64,000 nt of DNA from Prorocentrum cordatum. Its lineage: Eukaryota > Sar > Dinophyceae > Prorocentrales > Prorocentraceae. Location of the stretch: the NCBI GenBank assembly GCA_963575745.1, contig CAUYUJ010002091.1, positions 1 to 64,000 of the forward strand. Reading direction: 5' to 3'. Below the pieces are notes generated by a model, which made no database searches, was not told the DNA's origin, and saw nothing but the letters and a program-made list of their open reading frames with translations. The translations under genes were made by a program, and so were the position numbers. Position 1 is the first letter of the stretch. The number at the start of each line of letters is the position of its first letter. Shown here piece by piece: positions 22,640-32,669 of this stretch.

Positions 22640-23284
22640 TATTAGTTTATACCATCCCAGCCCAATCGGTATCGCCCCCCCCGCCATCCTTTGCAAAAAA
22701 CTATTATGCGTGCGCACACGTCTATCATAATTCATTGGTTGCTATTCTTCAAGCGTCCTCGACAACAAATTAAACGAAGCGCACGCGCGCGCGTCGTCGC
22801 GCGCGCGTGCCGGAATCATTTGACAACTTCGGCTTCTGTAGGGATTTCAATATCGAGTGCCCAAACCACATTTAAAACACAGCGTTTCGCAACACGGGCT
22901 TTCGAACAACAGTTTGCGCTCTTTTGCGAATGCTTAGGAATAACCGTAGGTTTTTAACCATTTTCATACAATACTACCAAACGGATTTCGCGCGCGCCGT
23001 CGCGGGAATCTTTTGGGAAACAATCGAACGAAGTGCACGCACGCGCGTCGTAGCGCGCATGCGGAAATCAGTCAGAAACCTTCGGTGCCGTAGCGATTTC
23101 GCAGCCAAATGTCCAAACAACATATGAGAACACATGGCTTCGCAACATGAGTTGTCAAAAAAACGTGCGCCCGCGCTCTTGGAATTCTGCAAAATGGGGG
23201 TCTCGCGCCGCATGCCGACATCATTCGCACGCTCTTGCGTTCGTGCTGGTGGTGGGGGGGGCACGGTCCGTGCATAATCATATT
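22640..23284. other. Repeat-derived spacer, no gene
   Basis: Contains three more CGCGCGCGTCGTCGCGCG-like segments (near 22785, 23040 and 23300) followed by CGGAATCNTT, the same phrase that precedes family D elsewhere. It looks like degenerate partial copies of the composite repeat. Confidence 0.5.
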
Positions 23285-23740
23285 ATGCGGGCTGCTCTCG
23301 CGCGTCGGCCGCGCGCGCATGTCGAAGTCTTCCCAAAACTTTCATCACCGACGCGTGAACGCCGTCATCGTCGTCGGCGCGATCAGCATCGGCGCCCGCA
23401 CTGGCCGCGCCGTCGTTGTTGCCAACATCGTCACCAACATCGCTACTATCATCATCGTGCCTAGTGTCGTCGCCGTTGCCATGATACCGCGCCCGCCCAA
23501 GTCGCCCACTCGCAATGAAGTGCCCGTTGGCATGTGCCCGGCGGTCAACGCCACCGCGGCCGCATCAGTCGCGCCAAACTAGCTGGCCGCTGCGCGCGCG
23601 TGTTTGGGTTGGCGCGGCCGCCGAGGTTGACCAGCCAACGTTAAGCACTCATCGCAATCGCCGCCGCAGGGCTTGTGCAAACCAAGTTGCGGGTGGGTTT
23701 GTAGGGTGTTTACAAGAGCATGGGATGTGTCAATTCGCTT
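23285..23740 (+). repeat. Family D repeat, copy 4
   Basis: Closest to the copy at 22065-22520; the two share nearly all phrases from TTCATCACCGACGCG to CAAACCAAGTTGCGGGTG. The tandem arrangement of the two suggests a local duplication of about 1.2 kb. Confidence 0.8.
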
Positions 23741-23749
23741 CTTAAAATC

Positions 23750-23950
23750 AATTGTACCACGTCCATTGCACCACATAGATGCCACTGCAGATGTTGCAAC
23801 ACATCTTTTCCACCACTGATTGCACCACATAGATTGCACAACATAGGTCGCACGACATGTGTTGCACCATCTAAATGGTATAGCATAGATAGCACCGCGT
23901 CGATGGCACCGCAGACGTTGCACCACATACACTACACCACACCTATAATG
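23750..23950. repeat. ATTGCACCACATAG degenerate minisatellite
   Basis: About 12-14-base units (TTGCACCACATAGA, TTGCACAACATAGG, TTGCACCATCTAAA) repeat through the stretch. The same motif follows the D copy at 11275-11340, so it belongs to the composite block. Confidence 0.75.
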
Positions 23951-24336
23951 CTCATATGTTCTCCACAACCTAGATTGTTAGAAACACATTGTTTCGGGTC
24001 AATGTTGACTCACAGTGCACAATGGCTGTGTCTAGCGGTATATACGTATGTATATATATACACCTATATAGTGACACATACCTATACACATGCATGGCCA
24101 TGTAAATATACGTATGTACCTAAACGTACTTACACATGCACAGACTTGCATGTTGCACTGTATCCTCTTCATTTCCTTCATTCTCTTCCTACTACCTCCC
24201 CGCGCAAGGGGGTGGACAGGTGGGCACGTACGAATTCTGCGCCCTGAGCCTGCTGGCTTAGGGTTCGCCGGGCAGTGAAAGGAGACGGTACTCCTACCAT
24301 CGTCAGCATCACCATCGCGAGGACAGCCCCCGTCAA

Positions 24337-24354
24337 TAGTCATTTCGGCTCAAG
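24337..24354 (+). other. Relic of the dinoflagellate spliced leader
   Basis: TAGTCATTTCGGCTCAAG agrees at 16 of 18 positions with the 3' end of the conserved dinoflagellate spliced leader (TAGCCATTTTGGCTCAAG), in the sense orientation of the downstream SPFH copy and 63 bases before its ATG. A match this good is unlikely by chance in 64 kb. A leader encoded in the genome is what remains when a trans-spliced mRNA is reverse transcribed and inserted. Confidence 0.75.
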
Positions 24355-24417
24355 CTGGCCCAAGCGGACAGGTAGGCACTGCCCACGAGTTTTGGAAGTT
24401 CAGAAGGGGCGCAGTCC

Positions 24418-26292
24418 ATGACGACGCGGCAGCCACAACCGCCAGGCGTGATCGCCGAAATCGCGCCAATGATGATGGCAATGGTTGCAGAGCCGAACGT
24501 GGCGCTGGCTCATTTGGAGGACACGCCAGCCTACAAAACGGTGAAGGAGGCGGGTATCCTCGTGACGAAGTATCGGAAGCAGTGTTTCTAGGACATATTC
24601 GATGGTGCGGACCTCTCGGCGAAATCCCCCGGGCCCAACGACCTCCTACAGGAGTGCGTATTCAGTTACTTTGTGTGCCCGATGGTTGGGTGCATGGTCT
24701 AAATGCTACCCACACCGAGTTCTTCGTGCCCGCCGGCTGTGTCGGGCTCCTGATGAACGAAAACCAGGAGTACCTCTTCGCGCAGCCCGGCAAGCACAGC
24801 ATCGGGGGGCGCTTCACGAGGCATTGCGGCACGCACAAGCTCCCCACGAACGACGCGCTCGTGCACGGGAGCAGGTGCATCCTGATGGTGGAGCAGGGCT
24901 TCCTGGGGCTTGCCTCCGACAACGGCCAGCCCGTGCTGCTGCCGCCGGGCATACGCGTCTGGACGTCCGATGCAAGGAGCTACAAGAGGGCCACCTGTCT
25001 TGACCAGCACATGGTGTCGCTCGGGCCCTATACACTGATCGCCGTGGACGAGGGCTACGCAGCGGTGGCACAGAACAACAGGAAGCGACACGTTTGTCCT
25101 GGCGGCGCCACACATCTGTTAATCCACAAGCTGTTTGAGAAGTTCTTGAGGTTGAAGATACAAACAGAGGTTGAGGTTGAAGCAGATCAAGGCCACCAGT
25201 GCAGATAACACCACCATGCAGGTGACGTCCACAGTCGCTTGGTGCATCAAGAACCCGACGCTGGCTGCTACAATGGGCGCCGAGACGATGGTGGTTGGAT
25301 CCCAGCGTCTCTCTTCTGAGATCCCGAAATTGCATCAGGACATGCTTAAACAAGCCACTGCGTCCTTGGCAAGTTTCATCCGTGGCGTCAACTATTCCGA
25401 CAGCTTCCACATGGCCACGAGTGATCAGGGTAGAAAAGCACGTGCACCTGCTGGAGGCCGAGATGAGCCGGTGTTTGAAGATAAGACGAGCAAGACCATG
25501 GACAATTCGCTGTACGACGTCAGCCGGATGAACGAATCCGTGGCACACGCGATCGTGACGGCCATGACGTACGGCGTGGAGATATTTTTCATCAACGTTC
25601 TCTCGGCGGTCCCGCTCGACGTCGAGCGCACGAAGCCGCTGGCCTGCGGCGCGGTGGCGAGCGCCCAGGCTTTGCAGGCGGAAGCGGCCGCCAGGGGTAA
25701 CGCCAAGGCGATGAAGCTCGGCGCGACGGCGACCGCGGACAGGGCGCAGATCGAGGCGCAGGGCCAGGCCCTGGCCGGAGGTCCTCCTCCTTATCCTCCT
25801 CCTCCTCCTCTTCCACCTCCTCCTCCTCCTCCTCCTCCTCCTCCTCCTCCTCCTCTTCCTCCTCCTCCTCCTCCTCCTCCTCCTCCCTCTCTCTCTCTCT
25901 CTCCCTCTCTCTTCGCGTCCGTACCCCCGTTGATGGCCGAGGGCAAAAAGGACGCAGCGAGCATGCTGCCAACGAACTCTGTGGCCGTCGACTTGGCCTG
26001 GACGGATAAGAGCTCGCAGCTCATCGGCAAGAGCGACGAGTTCCTTTTCGGCCAGGAGCCCAGCTACCTGCAGAGCCTCGTCCTGAGGGGCGACCGCGCA
26101 AGCAGGGGCGCAAAGGGAGGCGCATATTTAGCCGAGTTGCGGGCTAGCGTCATGTCTCCTCGCAAGGGTTCTGTCTCGTTGGATGTGACCCCTTTCACCC
26201 TTCACGCGCTGTCAGCAGCAGTCGACACGTTTTCTGGCAGTGGTGGAACTGTGCGTCGCCTTCCTGTCTTGCAACTGTTGCCCTCTCTATAG
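24418..26292 (+). pseudogene. SPFH/band 7 (stomatin-prohibitin-like) retropseudogene
   Basis: Members of this family are membrane scaffold proteins; this protist type carries an N-terminal extension before the SPFH domain. From the ATG at 24418 the frame reads to KYRKQCF and then meets TAG at 24589-24591, where the family would be expected to have tryptophan (inference). The frame reopens for DIFDGADLSAKSPGPN and a Cys-rich FSYFVCPMVGCM segment. It slips by one base near 24695, giving TEFFVPAGCVGLLMNENQEY and the first half of the SPFH domain, and slips back near 25168 into KATSADNTTMQVTSTVAW. The later conserved parts are SLYDVSRMNESVAHAIVTAM and, after a CTC tract, LMAEGKKDAASML. No intron is needed. 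With the spliced-leader relic upstream, retroposition followed by decay is the simplest reading. Sequencing errors or tiny introns are alternatives. Confidence 0.8.
25780..25912. repeat. (CTC)n expansion inside the SPFH copy
   Basis: About 130 bases of CTC and TCTC interrupt the C-terminal SPFH coil between EAQGQALA and LMAEGKK. The run keeps the frame open as poly-Pro and Ser-Leu. No convincing GT-AG pair frames it: the nearest AG on the right would break the frame, so it looks like an insertion and not an intron. Confidence 0.9.
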
Positions 26293-26620
26293 ATCTGTAC
26301 AGCTTCAATGTCCACTGCTAGCAGCCTTGCGGCCATCGTGAGCGGGCCTCCAGGAGAATCGTGGGCGGGGGCAACTCTGCTAATTTGCCACGCTGGTATT
26401 CGTTGCTCTTTCGTCTGTGCAGTTGCTCGCTTGTCGCGACAGCTTCACAGCCAGCGCAGACCTCTGACGAGACGGCGCGCTCCCATGCGCAGTACTTTTC
26501 GTGTGCACTAGGAGCAGGTATTCGGCCCCGTGCTCAGCCAGGCTGAGCTCCTCGTTGAGCGGTGTATGCGGCAGCCACAGCTGACAGCGTTTTGCCGAAC
26601 TGAATAGCGCGCTGGCCCTT
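26293..26620. other. Flank of the SPFH copy, nothing recognised
   Basis: No repeat or domain seen. It may hold the old 3' untranslated region of the retroposed mRNA, but no poly(A) trace is visible. Confidence 0.3.
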
Positions 26621-27923
26621 TCAGTTCATGCCGGTGCGCTCGTCCGCAACCATGACAGCCCCCTCTGCCTGTCGGAGAAGTGCCCAACGTCGAATTGAAT
26701 CATCACGATCACAGTCCCCCCCCCTCCTGACCCCCTTGCTCCCAGCAGCTCTCTCCAGGCCCTCCTCCCCCTCCCGATCCTCCTCCTCCGCCTGGCCGAC
26801 TGCGCGCCGAAGCCCCCGGCTCCAGGCCGCGCAGTTCCCGGAGCCCGAGAAGAAGGGCCGCCCTCCCACGGCGTCCACGGGCGGGGAACATGTCCACGAT
26901 CCACGGCCTCGCTGTCTGGGCTCCCAGATCGCGATCCCGTGGAGACAGATAGCAGTGCGAGAAAGGAGTTCTGAGGGGATTGGGTCCCGAGGCTCGTCGC
27001 TGATTTTGGCCTCCCGGGGCCCTTGAGATTTGTCAGCCAGCGGCTCGTCAAGATGTGAAGCTGACCCCGGGGAAGAGCCCTGGGAGCCGGGGCCCGTTTC
27101 GCTCACGACCCCTCTTCCGCATGCCAGGCCAGGGCCGTTTGGCGCGGATGCCCCGCGCGAAGCGTCTCCGTGGGATTGCGTGCGCACGGGACCGGGCCCG
27201 GGCACCGGGACGGCGAGGGCATGGGACGACCCTGGCGCGGGCATTCCAGGTGGAACGCCCGCCAGTGGCCCAGACTCGGCCAACATTGACCGACCTGTAT
27301 CGATCGGGAGGCCGCCGATCCTTCCGGATCGAACGCTCCACGTGATGCCAGGAGCCAGCGCCGGGGTCGTCGCGACACGAGCCTGCCAGACGTTTCGGCG
27401 GCTGCAGGGGGTGTGGTCCGGCCGGGGTGTGGCTTGCGCTGGGCGCCCCTGGGGGCTCTGGGGGGGGCCACCGCGCTGCGCCACAGGCGTGCCGAGCCTC
27501 CGCCAGGAGGGCGCGGCAGAGATCTCTCCGTCGAGGTCCTTGGCGCCCGCCCCCACCGGGCGCGGGCTGCAGGAGGCCGCACCCGCTGCCATAAGCCATA
27601 CACCCGTCGGAGCTGCCGAACGCTCCCCGGCGTCTGCCGATCTGCTTTGCTCCCTCCGCGGCGCCAGAGGATCCGGCCCCTTCCCCCGGGGTGGTCTCTC
27701 CTCGAGGAGAGACCACCCAAGGGGGAAGGGGTCCCAGATCCAGAAAGTGGATCTGGGATATCCCATGGATCCACTTTCTGAGGGGCCCCGGGGTCCGTGT
27801 GAACGGGCCCCGGCTAAGCCGAGATCGGGGATTTTCGCCCGGGTGGAACACTCACATCCTCGGATCTCTGGGCTCCTCGCTCGCGAGGGCTGCTTCTCCT
27901 ACCTGGCGCGGCTCCTCCGCTGA
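26621..27923. other. Long overlapping open frames on both strands, coding status unclear
   Basis: The minus strand is open for 381 codons (27766 to 26621), one of the longest uninterrupted frames here without a simple repeat. The plus strand is open from 26628 to 27923 with a single TGA at 27024. Neither translation shows a recognisable domain. The minus frame has the more protein-like composition in its C-terminal third (PREAKISDEPRDPIPSELL). High GC lengthens chance frames, so at most one strand codes and possibly neither. Confidence 0.3.
27677..27781. other. Two adjacent large palindromes
   Basis: 27689-27718 is a perfect 30-bp palindrome centred on CTCGAG (arm GGGTGGTCTCTCCTC). With two mismatches it extends outward through CCCCTTCCCCC / GGGGGAAGGGG to about 27677-27730. 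Directly downstream, 27739-27780 forms a second palindrome with arms CAGAAAGTGGATC / GATCCACTTTCTG centred on GGGATATCCC. The pair would form two back-to-back cruciforms. Confidence 0.9.
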
Positions 27924-28162
27924 CCGGCCCGCCGCGGGCCGCGCGCGCCGCCGGGCGCAGCTGCCGCTCGGCCGGCCCGCCGGAGACCCCGCGCGGGCTG
28001 CGTGCGCCGCCTCCGGGGGCTTCGGCGGGGTGGTGCGTTGGGTCCCGGCGGTTGTCGGTGCGATGGGCATTCGGAAGGCGCGTAGCTCGGCATCGCTCGG
28101 GCGCGTGCATGTGTTCTCGGCGAGGGCACCATCGAGGAGCATCCTGGAGCATCGAGCAACAA

Positions 28163-28661
28163 ACATTACACAAGAGAAAAACCTCGATCAGTGGATGGTT
28201 TGAAAACTAGTGACATGGTTATGGGGAGCCATAGTGGGATCCATCATGAGATCGATAGTGTAATCGACAGTGAGGACGATTGTATGGTCGATCGTGAGGC
28301 CGATAGTGAAGTCGATTCACTGAGATCGATAGTCAGATCGATAGTGAGATCGCTCGTGTGATCTATAATGAGATCGATTGTGAGATCGATAGTGCGACCG
28401 ATGGTGAGATCGATCGAGAGGTCGATAGAGATGTGGGTAATGAGATCGATAGTGAGACCGATCGATAAGAAGATCAACCATGAACCTGGGAATCCGGGAA
28501 CCCCGCCGCTCACCGAAATCGGCCCAGAACCCGGAACCGGGAACCCGGAAACTCGGAACCGGGAACCTGGGAACCTGGCCGCCCACCGAAATCGGCCTGG
28601 CACTTTCGCCAAATCTTTCGATCTCCGCTAGGACCCCTTCAGTGCAAGCACGGATTGGGGC
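28163..28661 (-). mobile_element. Family C element with expanded GATCGATAGT array
   Basis: Ends carry CCCCAATC.GTG in inverted orientation. Read in reverse it begins CCCCAATCCGTGCTTGCACT GAAGGGG, continues with TTTGGCGAAAG and a GGTTCCCGG-type tract, and ends in ACCATCCACTGATC and TGTGTAATG. Copies without the array are at 44684-44913 and 57551-57777. Here the interior has grown by a GATCGATAGTGA minisatellite (28236-28470). The flanks match the uninterrupted sequence at 53448-53575, which serves as an empty site. Confidence 0.8.
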
Positions 28662-29880
28662 AAAACACGCACGAGAACGAAACATGTACGGGGAATGGAC
28701 GTCCGAGCGATGGCGAGGTAATGGGGGGGGCGATGCAGGGGGTGGTAGCGAGGGCTGCCGAAAAGGGCTCCTTCAGGGCTCCCGACGGGGCTTGTAGGAT
28801 CCAGAAGGGAGCCGTGAGGGCCCGAGAAGGGCACCTGCCCAGCTCCTCTCCCCACGCATCGCCCCCCATTAACTGATTCGCGCCCAACGGCATGGGCAAG
28901 GAGCAAAATGTTCAGCCGCAGCTCGCCCAGCGATCCGACGTTTCGAACAGAACGCGGTGGGGCGTCCTCCTTTGGGCCGTTTTTTCGGCCTCCTGGGGCC
29001 CTCCCTTGGCCTATCGGGGCTGTCAACAAACGGCTCAGGATCAAGAACCGGTCCTAGGGAAGTGGTCCCACCAGGGGCCACGAATCGAAAAAATCAGAGC
29101 GGCCAGAGGTCTGGTCATGTCTTGGCGGCGCGCACAGGGGTCGCTGAAACGTAAGACTCGAGTAAGCCCGAACTCGGGTTTACCGAAGTTCTTTGACGAG
29201 CGCGTCCTGGATCTTGACGGTCCGGGTTCCGTGGGATGTCTGCCCCGGGAGCTTTCGCGTCGAATTTCAGATTGGGCCTCGTCATTTTCATGGATGGCCC
29301 CCTCAGGCCAACCCGAGTCCCTCGAACACGAGTCTCACGTCTCCCCGAAGGGGGTAAGGGGCAGGGGGAAGGCTTCGTAGAGGGAGGCTGCTTCTTAGAA
29401 GGCGCCGGCCCTGCAGCTACAGACAAGGCCCGCGCCCTCTAAGAAGCCTCCTTCTGAGAAGCCTTCCCCCCACCCCCTACCCCCCTTTGCGCGCCGCGAA
29501 ATGTCGGAGGCTGCTAGGAAGGTTCGGTGGACAAGGTTGATTCCGCTGGACTTAAGGCCTCCTAGCCCGACCTGAGGATCCCCCCCTCGGGCCCGACCCG
29601 AGGCGTCCCAGCAGCCGTCGAGGTCACCCCTCTTGAACCAGACCTGGCCGTTCCCGCTCATCGGGGCCTCGTGTGTCCTCGGCATTCCGATGTTGTAGGG
29701 CACCAGCGTGCGCTGGGGTCTGGTAGTCGATGAAAGAGCGCCAACTTGGCGTCGATGAAGCGTCGATTTCGTGTCGAGAAGTGCTGGTTCGCGCCGCTTA
29801 GCGTAGATTCGCAAGAGCCAGTAAGATGGGCTGCCACATAAGCTGCCACATAAGAACGGGGACGAATACCGACGGCGGTT
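28662..29880. other. No recognised gene; CTTCTNAGAAG palindrome units
   Basis: Overlapping frames have no domain. 29388-29465 holds three CTTCTNAGAAG-like palindromes (TTCTTAGAAGGCGC, CTCTAAGAAG, CTTCTGAGAAGCC) of a kind also found at 49670-49800 and 53620-53660. Confidence 0.4.
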
Positions 29881-29884
29881 CTTG

Positions 29885-30205
29885 AGCAGGGCTCGGCGGT
29901 TCTTGAGCAGGGCTCGCTGTCGGCGTAGCCGCGGACGCTGCCTCTTTGAGACAGACTGCTGCTTGCCCCGCAGCGGGCGCTTCCGGTTTGGGACCACACC
30001 TCTGGTTGAGCATCAGGGCTGGACCTAAACGGTGTTTTTGGTGATTTCGTGGGCCGCTTTCGTTTCGACTTCGTTTTGCGGTAAAGGCTGATTCGAGACA
30101 AAAGCGAGGGAAAACGATAACACAACGAAAACGAAAAACACCGTTTAGGTTCAGCCCTGTTGAGCATCGTGCCCACTCTTCCCGCACCCACCGCGGGCGT
30201 CCACA
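29885..30205 (+). repeat. Dispersed repeat M, copy 1, interrupted by a MITE
   Basis: GAGCAGGGCTCGCTGTCGG, GAGACAGA, CAGCGGGCG and CGGGCGTCC appear in the same order at 51895-52035. The hAT-like MITE at 30014-30159 splits this copy; the other copy lacks it. Confidence 0.6.
30014..30159. mobile_element. hAT-like MITE, 146 bp, with 8-bp target duplication
   Basis: Terminal inverted repeats of 26 bp with one mismatch: CAGGGCTG, then G or A, then ACCTAAACGGTGTTTTT. The element is flanked on both sides by TTGAGCAT (30006-30013 and 30160-30167). An 8-bp target duplication and a CAGGG start are hallmarks of the hAT superfamily. The AT-rich interior has no coding capacity, so it would depend on a transposase elsewhere. 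The nearly identical ends suggest a fairly recent insertion. Confidence 0.93.
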
Positions 30206-30206
30206 G

Positions 30207-30258
30207 GTTCCTCGCTACAGTCTCGGCCTCCGGGGGCCGCCTTCCAGGGGAGGAAGGG
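30207..30258 (+). CDS. Possible exon before a family G intron
   Basis: Between a CACAG acceptor and a GTACC donor the frame reads FLATVSASGGRLPGEEG. The downstream element is of the GTACC type that interrupts more convincing exons at 36650, 43333 and 55436. Neither the preceding nor the following exon was found, so this is a weak call. Confidence 0.3.
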
Positions 30259-30390
30259 GTACCGACAACCCGCCACGGCCTTCCCTCGCTCCCGCCTCTG
30301 TGGCCCCCCTGGGAGGCCCTCGTCGCCGTGGCTGGGTCCGCCTCGAAATTCTAGTCAGAACGCACCCTGGGCCACCAGAAACATGTCCAG
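30259..30390 (+). mobile_element. Introner-like family G, copy 1
   Basis: Starts GTACCGAC directly after a GAGGAAGGG exon-like end and contains the conserved GTCCGCCTCGAAATTCTAG block (30335-30368) shared by all four copies. Its right boundary is not clear. Confidence 0.55.
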
Positions 30391-31019
30391 GGCGGGGGAT
30401 GCCGTCCCCAGGGGAAGGGGCCGAGGCCGCCCCTGGGGTCCGCCGGATGTCTGGGCACCGAGCGGCCGCTCGCGCTTGGCGGTGGTGGACCGCTGTCTGA
30501 GAAGGCATGGGGCTTCATGCAGGGTCTCGGAGGCCTCCGAGATGTTGGCCCGGGAAGGCGGACCGGCTTCTCACAAGCCTCTTGCCTTCCAATACCCCCC
30601 CTTCTCCGCGCCGCCAACACGTGCCTGCCGCGAATCGTTGGTTGGACCCCGCCGCGTTCATAGAGTAGGAGATGTTCGCTGCCTGGGTCATCAGCAGGGG
30701 TAGTAAGATGCAGGGGCGGGGTGGTGGTGAGCGGAATTGAGGGAGAAGAGCGGGTGCTGGCAAGTTTGACGCGGCTTGCAGCACGATGCGCACCGAGCCG
30801 AAACCGGAACCGATATTCTGGTGGAGGGGGATCTTCGCTTCACTTGGGTATCCCACCCGCGCCTCTTGGTTAATATACTGTATTTCTCTTTCTCCACTCG
30901 TGACCCACTACAATTAGGTGAATCTCTTGCTGGTGCGATGCTTGGTGGACTGTGCGAGGGTTCGTGGTTGGGGCGCGGGTTGTCCTAGTTGCCCTTTCAG
31001 ACGACAGGGCTGCTCTTGT

Positions 31020-31435
31020 CGGCATGCTTTGCAGGGACGATTTTCCCTCGTGAAAATTCGGTGCTGGAGCCCACGCCGCTGGCTGCTGGAACCATTGTCC
31101 CTAGTGAAATGAGGTACTGGAGCCCGCCCCCCTTGGCGGCAGACCCTGCTGGAGCTATGTTCCCTCGTCATAATCTGGTCCTGGAACCCACGCCGCGGGC
31201 TGCTGGTGTCATTGTCCCTCGTGACAGCTGGGTGCTGGAACCCACCCTTCTTGGCCGCATAATCTGCTGGAGCCCCTTTCCCGAGTGAACATCCGGGTGA
31301 TGGAACCCACGACTGCGGCTGCTGGAGCCAGTGTCGCTCGTGAGAATTGGGTGCTGGAGCCCACCCTTCTTGACGGCATAATCTGCTGGAACGACAGTCC
31401 GTTGTGAACATTGGGCGCTGGAGCCGACCAATCGG
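31020..31435 (+). repeat. Dimeric tandem repeat, period about 118 bp
   Basis: CTGCTGGA recurs at about 31083, 31146, 31199, 31264, 31319 and 31384, with spacings alternating between about 54 and 65 bases. One half-unit contains CCCACGCCGCTGGCTG, the other CCCACCCTTCTTGGCGGCAT, so the true unit is an A-B dimer. About three and a half dimers are present. Confidence 0.85.
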
Positions 31436-31499
31436 AGCAATCGCAGTTGCGCTTTGTAGTCACGCCTGGCTCTCCAATGGGGGCAGTGCGTATGCGTGC

Positions 31500-31650
31500 G
31501 CGTGTGCGCGCTCGTGCGCGCAAGCTCGGGCGCGAGCTCGAGCCCGAGCCCGAGCGCGAGCCCGACCCCGTTCCCGAGCCCGAGCGCGAGCTGGAAGCCG
31601 AGCCCGAGCCCAAGGCCCATCCTGAGCGCGGCGTGCGTGCGTGCGCACGC
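31500..31650. repeat. GAGCCC-type hexamer tract
   Basis: CGAGCCCGAGCGCGAGC units, after a CGTGCG-rich start. The frames encode Glu-Pro-Glu-Arg or Arg-Ala repeats. Confidence 0.85.
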
Positions 31651-31814
31651 GCCTTCGGTAACTTCACATGCGGTCAAACATTTCGCTACCAACAATACCC
31701 ACCTGACCGCACTGAACACATAGAGTTTCTGAGGGTTGGTTTGGAAGCTCCTAGGTGGTAGGGTGGGTCCATGGCCCTTGCCCTTGCAGCTTGACAAGGG
31801 ACGGGGAAGACGAG

Positions 31815-32335
31815 GAGGAGGAGGAGGAGGAGGGACGATGCGACATGCTCATGGCCAGGGACCCAGCCGTTTGCAGCTGCGAGTTGCGCGAGGCAGGTGT
31901 AACGAAGGAGGGGGGCCACCAAACGTGTGAGTGCTGTGCCGAAGTGGGCCCGGTGGCGCAATGCGGACCCTCCCAGTGGAGCTCCCCATGGGGCCACGGA
32001 GGAGGGAGGAGGAGGAGGAGAAGGAGAAGGTGGAAGAGGAGGAGGAGGAGGAGGAGGAGGAGGAGGAGGAGGAGGAGGAGGAGGAGAGGGAGGAGGTGGA
32101 GGACGGAGGGAGGGGCGTGCCGAAATGTGAGGAGGGAGGAGGAGGAGGGAGGAGGAGGGAGGAGGAGGGAGGGAGGAGGAGGGGCGTGCCGAAATTTTAG
32201 GGAGGAGGAGGAGGACGGAGGGAGGGAGGGAGGGAGGGAGGGAGGGAGGGAGGGAGGAGGAGGAGGAGGGGAGGAGGAGGAGGAGGAGGAGGAGGAGGAG
32301 GGGCGTGCCGAAATATGAGGAGGGAGGAGGAGGAG
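31815..32335. repeat. (GGA)n and (GGAG)n microsatellite
   Basis: GGA runs at 31815-31835, 32008-32110 and 32260-32300, with a pure GGAG/GGGA block at 32218-32260. The phrase GGGGCGTGCCGAAAT recurs at about 32113, 32182 and 32300, revealing a roughly 70-120 bp tandem structure within the tract. Confidence 0.93.
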
Positions 32336-32449
32336 AACGGAGGGAGGGACGTGGAGCGCTGCTGATTCAAAACCAGGGCCCAGCAACACAGGATGATGGG
32401 GAAGAATCCTCCTCCTCCTCCTTCTCCTCCTCTTTCTCCTCTTCCTAAA

Positions 32450-32669
32450 GAAGATGGAGGAGCAGAACGGTTCGGCGGGACTTTGTCATCTTAGAGGTCC
32501 ACAGTCTGTGTGGGTACGTCCAGCCGATGGGTCTCGAGGCTGGCGGCTAGTTCTGCGTCTAGATGCTTGTTTGACCAAGCAATCCTTCATTCTTTGGAGT
32601 GGGAGCAGGCCAGGCGCAATGCCGCCCTGGCAGATCCCCGCGCCCGACGGTGTGAGCCCAGAAGCTTAG
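32450..32669 (+). CDS. Possible exon, function unknown
   Basis: After a CTTCTCCTCTTCCTAAAG pyrimidine tract and acceptor, the frame reads MEEQNGSAGLCHLRGPQ and VWVRPADGSRGWRLVLRLDA, and ends at a TAG (32667). The composition is protein-like, but there is no domain and no partner exon. It lies 0.8 kb upstream of the SH3 exons in the same orientation and could belong to that gene. Confidence 0.25.

Noticed and set aside
22121-23554. Two similar 69-residue minus-strand frames with conserved peptide
   Set aside because: Similarity is equally strong at the DNA level on both strands and in non-coding flanks, and extends over the whole family D repeat, so it reflects repeat copies and not protein selection.
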